A stretch of 64,000 bases of DNA, from NCBI RefSeq assembly GCF_020532725.1, contig NZ_JAJAVC010000006.1:1-64000 (forward strand), read 5' to 3'. Position 1 is the stretch's first letter. Every line of letters begins with the position of its first letter. Source of the stretch: Methylobacillus arboreus (lineage in GTDB: Bacteria; Pseudomonadota; Gammaproteobacteria; Burkholderiales; Methylophilaceae). This document shows, piece by piece, positions 57,461 to 64,000 of the stretch. The position numbers and the translations under genes are program-made. The notes under the pieces are model-generated. The model was not told the DNA's origin and did no database searches. It worked only from the letters and a program-made list of their open reading frames with translations.

Positions 57461-57728
57461 TAGGGTATGTTCCCATTTTGTTCGTGCCCGCGTTGCTGTG
57501 GCAAACGGTGCCAGGCAAGACGCGGGACGCAGGTAATGGTGATTCCCTTGCCAAGGACCGCAACGCAGCATAGCGCCATTTGCCGCAGCAACCCGAAGGG
57601 CCGGGCCGGTTTTGCGCGGTGCTGCGTTACTCGTCGTTCATTTGGAATAACCAAACTTCTCTCCTTATGCCTTGCCCCGCACAAAACCGGCTCCGGCGCG
57701 GACTCGAAAAAAATGGGAACATACCCTA
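57461..57728. mobile_element. 268-bp element with 19-bp perfect terminal inverted repeats (MITE-like)
   Basis: Both ends carry TAGGGTATGTTCCCATTTT in inverted orientation without mismatch, and similarity continues inward for about 12 more bases. Two internal inverted repeats fill the body: 57492-57511 with 57573-57592 (17 of 20 bases match) and 57605-57622 with 57674-57691 (16 of 18). The folded form would be a three-way cruciform. It contains no transposase; open frames across it on both strands look accidental. It occupies exactly the gap between the ubiH stop codon and the next ubi gene. No clear target-site duplication was found. Confidence 0.8.
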
Positions 57729-57730
57729 CC

Positions 57731-58909
57731 CTAGCCCTTAGGTCCAAAACTCATCTTGCCCACCAGGTGTTGCTTGGCAAACGGCGCAATATCCAGCAGC
57801 CCCAGCCCCAGGGCACGAATCTTGCGCAAACCGACAATATCATTAGAGAACACATTGACGAGAAAATCAGTGAACAGCAGCCCGCCACGGGTATCGGCCT
57901 TGCGGCTTGCCTGGTAGGCCTTGAGCATCTTATCGTCACCCCAGGCTTCACTTGGCGTGGAAGCCAGCAATTGCGCCAACTCCCAGGCATCGCGCATACC
58001 GACGTTGAACCCCTGGCCTGCTACCGGATGCATGGTTTGCGCAGCATTGCCGATCACTGCAAGGTGCGGTGCCGTCACAGGCTTGAGATAAGACAGCTTG
58101 AGAGGAAAGCTCAGGCGCTTGCCCACCTTGAGGAAGCGTCCCAGCCGGTCGCCAAAATGCGTATGTAATGCGGCAAGAAATGCTGCGTCATCCAGTGCAA
58201 GCAAGGCTTGCACGTCTTCCGCCTTGCCGGTCCAGACCAGAGAGAAATCCCGCGCGCCATTCGGCAGCAAAGCCACCGGCCCGGCCGGAGTAAAGCGCTC
58301 ATAGGCAATATTGTCATGGGGCAGCTCGCACTCCACCTTGCTCACAAGCGCATCATGCCCATAATGCTTGGTCTCGCGTTGCAAACCAGGAATATCGGCC
58401 AGGCTGCGCCCGCCATCGGCCAGCACCACCATGCAGCTTTGGCCGGAATAAGTGTGCGCTTGATACTGGTATTCAACCTGCGCTATTTCATTGCTTGGCC
58501 TGATGGAGAGCGCTTCGGACCCATAGCTGACCTGAATACCCGGAAACTGCTGAATCGCCCCATCCAGTGCGGCAGAAAGATCCCCATATGAAAGCACATA
58601 GCCCAGCGCAGGCTGGCCATGCTCTTCTGCCTTGAGCAGGCTGCGACCCAGACTGCCACGCTGTGAGACATGGATGGTCTTGATCGCGGTGGCCTTGGGT
58701 TCAAGCTCACGCCATAGCCCCAGGCGCTCCAGAATCAGAATGCTGCCGTAGGAGAGCGCCAATGCACGCTGATCATGGTGGGATGCGCCCTGTTCACGCG
58801 CCTCCAGCAAAGTGGCACTGATGCCCTTGTGCTGCAGTGCCAAGGCCAGGGTCGTACCTACCGGCCCACCGCCTACGATCAAGATGTCATGCTTGGTCGT
58901 TGTGCTCAT
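57731..58909 (-). CDS. ubiH: 2-octaprenyl-6-methoxyphenol hydroxylase UbiH
   Basis: FAD-dependent hydroxylase of the ubiquinone ring. 392 residues. FAD fold IVGGGPVGTTLALAL near the N-terminus; the second motif reads GNAAQTMHPVAGQGFNVGMRD, with the Asn variant (GNAAQT-HP) typical of UbiH rather than UbiF/UbiI. Its start overlaps the pepP stop (ATGA); the pepP-ubiH pair is conserved in proteobacteria. Its stop codon is 2 bases from the inverted-repeat element. Confidence 0.94.
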   Translation of the reverse strand: MSTTTKHDILIVGGGPVGTTLALALQHKGISATLLEAREQGASHHDQRALALSYGSILILERLGLWRELEPKATAIKTIHVSQRGSLGRSLLKAEEHGQPALGYVLSYGDLSAALDGAIQQFPGIQVSYGSEALSIRPSNEIAQVEYQYQAHTYSGQSCMVVLADGGRSLADIPGLQRETKHYGHDALVSKVECELPHDNIAYERFTPAGPVALLPNGARDFSLVWTGKAEDVQALLALDDAAFLAALHTHFGDRLGRFLKVGKRLSFPLKLSYLKPVTAPHLAVIGNAAQTMHPVAGQGFNVGMRDAWELAQLLASTPSEAWGDDKMLKAYQASRKADTRGGLLFTDFLVNVFSNDIVGLRKIRALGLGLLDIAPFAKQHLVGKMSFGPKG

Positions 58910-60210
58910 GCCTGCCTCATCCAGTCCTCGATTTCCTGTACGGTCTTGGGTGCGGCCGCTGTTATGATTTCACAACCATCGGCACTCACCACCGCATTGT
59001 CCTCAATGCGGATGCCAATATTCCAGAAATGCTCGGGCACATTCTCCGCGGGACGGATATAGCAACCGGGCTCGACTGTCAGCACCATGCCAGGCTCCAA
59101 CAGGCGCCATGCGCCGTCAGCCTGCTTGTATTCACCTGCATCATGCACGTCCAGCCCCAGCCAGTGGCCGGTGCGGTGCATGTAGAAGCGGCGGTAATCA
59201 CCGGACTCCAGCACGCCATCCAGTGAACCCTGGCACAGGCCAAAATCAATCAGCCCCTGCGCCAACACGTTCAATGCGGCCTCATGCGGCGAATTCCAGT
59301 GCTGGCCAGGCCTGACCTGCGCAATCGCCGCTTGCTGCATGGCCAGCACCAGTTCGTAGACATCTTTCTGCACCGGGCTGAATTTACCGCTCACAGGGAA
59401 AGTGCGGGTAATGTCGGCAGCATAGCCTTCAAGTTCGCACCCTGCGTCTATCAGCAGCAAATCACCATCATTGAGCAGATCCTGATTGGTAATGTAGTGC
59501 AGCACGCAGGCATTACCACCGCCAGCAACGATCGAGGTATAGGCAGGCGCACGGCTGCCGCGACGGCAGAACTCATGCAGAATCTCCGCCTCGACTTCAT
59601 ACTCCATCAGACCCGGCCTGGTCGTCCGCATCGCACGCTTATGGGCATCCACAGTAATTTCTGCGGCCTTGCGCATGATCTCCAGTTCATAGGGAGTCTT
59701 TACCAAGCGCATTTCATCCAGCAGGCGCCGCACATCGACAATCGCCGCAGGCGTGGCCACGCCGCTACGCGCTTGGCTGGCCAACTGCTTGAGCCATCCG
59801 CCCAGGCGCTGGTCCCAATCTGAATCAGCCCCCAGGCTGAAGAACAGTTGCAGCTGGTTGGCCAGATACTCGCCTATACGCTGGTCAAGTTCGGTAATGC
59901 TGTATGCCTCGTCAAAGCCGAAAGTGTCGCGCGCGCCTTCCGGGCCGTGGCGGAAACCATCCCATATTTCACGCTCGATATCCTTGTCGCGGCAGAACAA
60001 AATGGTTTTAGGCGCTTCACCCGCCACCAGCAACACAACAGCCTCCGGCTCGTCAAAGCCGGTCAGATAGTAGAAATAACTGTCAAATCGGTACGGATAA
60101 TGGCTATCACGATTACGCACGGCCTCGGCCGCGGTGGGAATCAGGGCCACGCCATGGCCCATTTTCTGCATCAGCGCCTGCCTGCGCGCCTTGAATTCTT
60201 CAACTTGCAC
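58906..60210 (-). CDS. pepP: Xaa-Pro aminopeptidase PepP
   Basis: Aminopeptidase P, which removes N-terminal residues preceding proline. 434 residues: an N-terminal creatinase-like domain and a pita-bread metallopeptidase domain from about residue 180. Metal ligands lie in LLLIDAGCELEGYAADITRTFPV (two Asp), HRTGHWLGLDVHD (His) and two Glu in the closing strands (TVEPGCY, RIEDN). 33 bases downstream of murU. Confidence 0.96.
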   Translation of the reverse strand: MQVEEFKARRQALMQKMGHGVALIPTAAEAVRNRDSHYPYRFDSYFYYLTGFDEPEAVVLLVAGEAPKTILFCRDKDIEREIWDGFRHGPEGARDTFGFDEAYSITELDQRIGEYLANQLQLFFSLGADSDWDQRLGGWLKQLASQARSGVATPAAIVDVRRLLDEMRLVKTPYELEIMRKAAEITVDAHKRAMRTTRPGLMEYEVEAEILHEFCRRGSRAPAYTSIVAGGGNACVLHYITNQDLLNDGDLLLIDAGCELEGYAADITRTFPVSGKFSPVQKDVYELVLAMQQAAIAQVRPGQHWNSPHEAALNVLAQGLIDFGLCQGSLDGVLESGDYRRFYMHRTGHWLGLDVHDAGEYKQADGAWRLLEPGMVLTVEPGCYIRPAENVPEHFWNIGIRIEDNAVVSADGCEIITAAAPKTVQEIEDWMRQA

Positions 60211-60243
60211 TATAGGTGCGCTCCGTTCTTTTCTGCATCGTTG

Positions 60244-61919
<1,676 letters not shown>

Positions 61920-62078
61920 GAGCGATAAATCCTAACAATAAAAAATTAAACTTCCTTTTAATTCAGCCACAAAGCAATGCCGCCCGCGATTTATGGATTG
62001 CTTAAAATAGCAAATTATGCGATTTTATCATCCATAAAACAAACACGCGCCTACTTAAGTCGTCACCACTGAGTCATT

Positions 62079-64000
62079 GTGAAAATTCGCCCGATCACCT
62101 TTCTTGTTGCGCTTGTTTGCCTGGGACTGGGCCACGCCTATGCCGAAGAAGCCCCGGATACAGATGCCAGCAACACATCACCCGAAAACCTGCCAGACCC
62201 TGACGCCATTATTATTGAAGGCGACAAGGTACAGGTTTACCTGGATCGCAAGCTAAAATCCATCGGCAATGCATCGCTAGTCACAGGCGAGCAAGAAGTA
62301 CATGGCGACACCATAGAATATGACGTGCAAAACGAGGAATTACACGTCATCGGCAATGTGCGGCTGGAAACCAAGGGCGGACGCATCACCGGCCCTGAAT
62401 TACGCCTGAACCCAGCCGAAAGCATAGGGGAAATGAAAAACCCGGCCTTCGAGCTGGACTCGCAATTTGCAAATATGCCGCAATTCGGCACGAGTGGCGC
62501 CAACCGCCAGGATAACGATAATCTCGTTTATAACGCCGAAAGCACACCGCTCACCCGACAGAATATCGAAGACAGTGGCTATGCACCCGGCCTGAGCCGC
62601 AGGCAGGGTGTATCCCGTGGCGATGCTTCCGGCGTGGTTTTTGAAGGCCCGGATCGCAAACGACTCAAGGATGCGCGCTATACCACCTGTGAAGTGGGCG
62701 TGGATGACTGGTACATCCGGGCCAAGGAACTTGAGCTTGATGACTACACAAAAACCGGCACAGCGCGTAATGCCAGGGTGGAGTTTCAGGGTGTACCAAT
62801 CCTTTGGACGCCATGGGTCAATTTCTCATTCCTCAACCAGCGCAAATCCGGCTTCCTGGCGCCTACATGGGGCACCACCAGCCGCAGCGGCTTTGAATTC
62901 CTGGTACCGTTTTACTGGAATATCGCCCCTGACATGGATGCCACCATCGGCACCCGCTTCCTCAGTAAACGCGGCATGCAATACCAGGGCGAATTCCGCT
63001 ATTTGAACGAGGACTACCAAGGCACGGCAAACCTTGAGTACTTGCCCAGCGACAGCAGCACCGGCGAAAACCGCTACTATGCCAGGTTTGCCCACCTGCA
63101 GGACTTCCACAATGGCTGGACGGCGGCCTACAACCTGGAAAAAGTATCGGATGACCGGTATTTCTCTGAAATGTCCACCCGTATCGTGACCACCAGCCGG
63201 GTGAACCTGCCGCAACAGGCTTATGTCAACTATGCCGACGAAAACTGGACATTCAATGCCCTGGTGCAGAAATACCAGACATTGGATGGCATTAACTATC
63301 CTTTGCAGCGCCTGCCGCAACTTACCTTGACCGGCGACAATGAATGGGGGCCATTCGATGTCAAGCTGTTCACGCAATGGGCCAATTTTGACCGCAACAA
63401 TGATGCTATCAGCACCCAGGCGACTTTGAGCGGCGGCACCCTGGACACGCTGGTCACTGGCAAACGTCTGGTCGCCTATCCAAGTATCAGCCTGCCAATG
63501 GCACGTCCTTATGGCTACATCACCCCCAAGCTAGGGCTGCACTACACACAGTATCAGGTCGATAATGGCGATTTCACGCTGACTGACCGTGATGGCAACA
63601 CCTCCGTAGGTGAATATCAATCACAAAGCCGCACCCTGCCGATCTTCAGCATAGATAGCGGCCTCTATTTCGACCGCGACGTGCGCATCGTCAAGAACCG
63701 TTATACGCAGACCCTGGAACCGCGCCTGTACTACGTCTACGTGCCATATCGCGACCAGTCGCTGATCCCGGTCTACGATTCCAGTATTTCGGACTTGAAC
63801 ATGGGTTCGCTGTTCCTGGAGAACCAGTTCACAGGTAACGACCGTATCAACAATGCCAACCAGTTGACCCTGGCGTTCACCAGCCGCATGATCAGCAAGA
63901 AAACCGGCGAGCAACGCCTGGCTGTGACGGTAGGCCAGCGCTATTACTTCGCCGATGAAAAGGTATACCTGCCCGGCGTCAACCCACGCTCGGGTGACAC
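62079..64000 (+). CDS. lptD: LPS-assembly protein LptD (partial, runs off the window)
   Basis: Outer-membrane beta-barrel that inserts lipopolysaccharide into the outer leaflet together with LptE. At least 640 residues are visible; the C-terminal barrel continues beyond the right edge. GTG start, signal peptide about 1-24 (ending HAYAEE), then an OstA/LptA-like jellyroll (about 45-150; [21 protein letters not shown]), followed by the barrel with [15 protein letters not shown], which holds one conserved Cys. With msbA, lpxK and kdsB it completes an LPS theme at both ends of the window. The 159-base gap to amgK is AT-rich and must hold both promoters, though none is clear. Confidence 0.96.
   Translation, partial: MKIRPITFLVALVCLGLGHAYAEEAPDTDASNTSPENLPDPDAIIIEGDKVQVYLDRKLKSIGNASLVTGEQEVHGDTIEYDVQNEELHVIGNVRLETKGGRITGPELRLNPAESIGEMKNPAFELDSQFANMPQFGTSGANRQDNDNLVYNAESTPLTRQNIEDSGYAPGLSRRQGVSRGDASGVVFEGPDRKRLKDARYTTCEVGVDDWYIRAKELELDDYTKTGTARNARVEFQGVPILWTPWVNFSFLNQRKSGFLAPTWGTTSRSGFEFLVPFYWNIAPDMDATIGTRFLSKRGMQYQGEFRYLNEDYQGTANLEYLPSDSSTGENRYYARFAHLQDFHNGWTAAYNLEKVSDDRYFSEMSTRIVTTSRVNLPQQAYVNYADENWTFNALVQKYQTLDGINYPLQRLPQLTLTGDNEWGPFDVKLFTQWANFDRNNDAISTQATLSGGTLDTLVTGKRLVAYPSISLPMARPYGYITPKLGLHYTQYQVDNGDFTLTDRDGNTSVGEYQSQSRTLPIFSIDSGLYFDRDVRIVKNRYTQTLEPRLYYVYVPYRDQSLIPVYDSSISDLNMGSLFLENQFTGNDRINNANQLTLAFTSRMISKKTGEQRLAVTVGQRYYFADEKVYLPGVNPRSGD

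Noticed and set aside
57460-57747. Open frames across the 268-bp element on both strands
   Set aside because: They arise from inverted-repeat DNA, lack ribosome sites and overlap the ubiH coding end; composition is Arg/Cys/Pro rich as in shadow frames.

Overview
The window reads as a contiguous piece of a betaproteobacterial chromosome of moderate GC content, most likely a methylotroph of the Methylophilaceae (Methylobacillus-like). The evidence is gene order (lolCD-comEC-exbBD-msbA-lpxK-trm112-kdsB; yqgE-ruvX-pyrR-pyrB-pyrX; pilT/pilU beside yggS-proC-yggT; amgK-murU divergent from lptD), an MxaD-like periplasmic SRPBCC protein beside a YVTN beta-propeller protein, and a formamidase-family gene. 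The genus is inferred; no rRNA gene is present. Nearly all genes are intact housekeeping genes. No prophage, integron, CRISPR array or transposase gene was seen.

Layout. 0.1-9.6 kb, minus strand: initiator tRNA and a nine-gene envelope operon (lolC, lolD, comEC, exbB, exbD, msbA, lpxK, trm112, kdsB). 9.7-10.7 kb: a PEP-CTERM surface protein with a possible Cys-Gln thioester, preceded by two abutting 18-bp operator-like repeats. 10.7-16.3 kb, plus: riboflavin and pyrimidine genes (ribE, ribB with a degenerate RibA-like domain, yqgE, ruvX, pyrR, pyrB and a dihydroorotase-like pyrX lacking its metal-binding histidines). 16.3-24 kb: Tat-exported formamidase-like protein, TerC protein, pilU/pilT, yggS-proC-yggT, and a Tat-exported NADP-binding oxidoreductase. 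24-29.5 kb: rng, maf, nudJ, mnmA, a GST, nadC. 29.5-36.3 kb: an isolated GspE/PilB-type ATPase, ilvB-ilvH-ilvC, psd, rppH. 36.4-39.3 kb: YVTN protein, MxaD-like protein, a type IV pilin behind a sigma-54 promoter, and a palindromic-repeat remnant. 39.3-43 kb: a CHASE2 adenylate cyclase whose stop overlaps the start of a metallo-beta-lactamase-fold phosphodiesterase-like gene, then an esterase. 43-47 kb: xseB-ispA-dxs and folE2. 47-50.7 kb, minus: aroC, an MFS transporter, a retropepsin-like protease, rluE. 50.7-55.5 kb: icd, cspA, pilB-pilC. 55.5-62 kb, minus: amgK-murU-pepP-ubiH-[268-bp inverted-repeat element]-ubiquinone hydroxylase-dsbC. From 62.1 kb: lptD, running off the right edge.

How the genes connect. 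The left operon and the lptD/amgK end both serve outer-membrane and cell-wall biogenesis: Kdo activation, lipid A phosphorylation and flipping, lipoprotein release, LPS insertion, MurNAc recycling. PilA, PilB, PilC, PilT and PilU are scattered over 35 kb but together supply most of the pilus motor. IspA and Dxs feed the isoprenoid chain of ubiquinone, whose ring is hydroxylated by the two FAD enzymes. The best candidates for new biology are the structured 268-bp element between the ubi genes, the PEP-CTERM thioester candidate with its tandem operators, and the fused-stop cyclase/phosphodiesterase pair.
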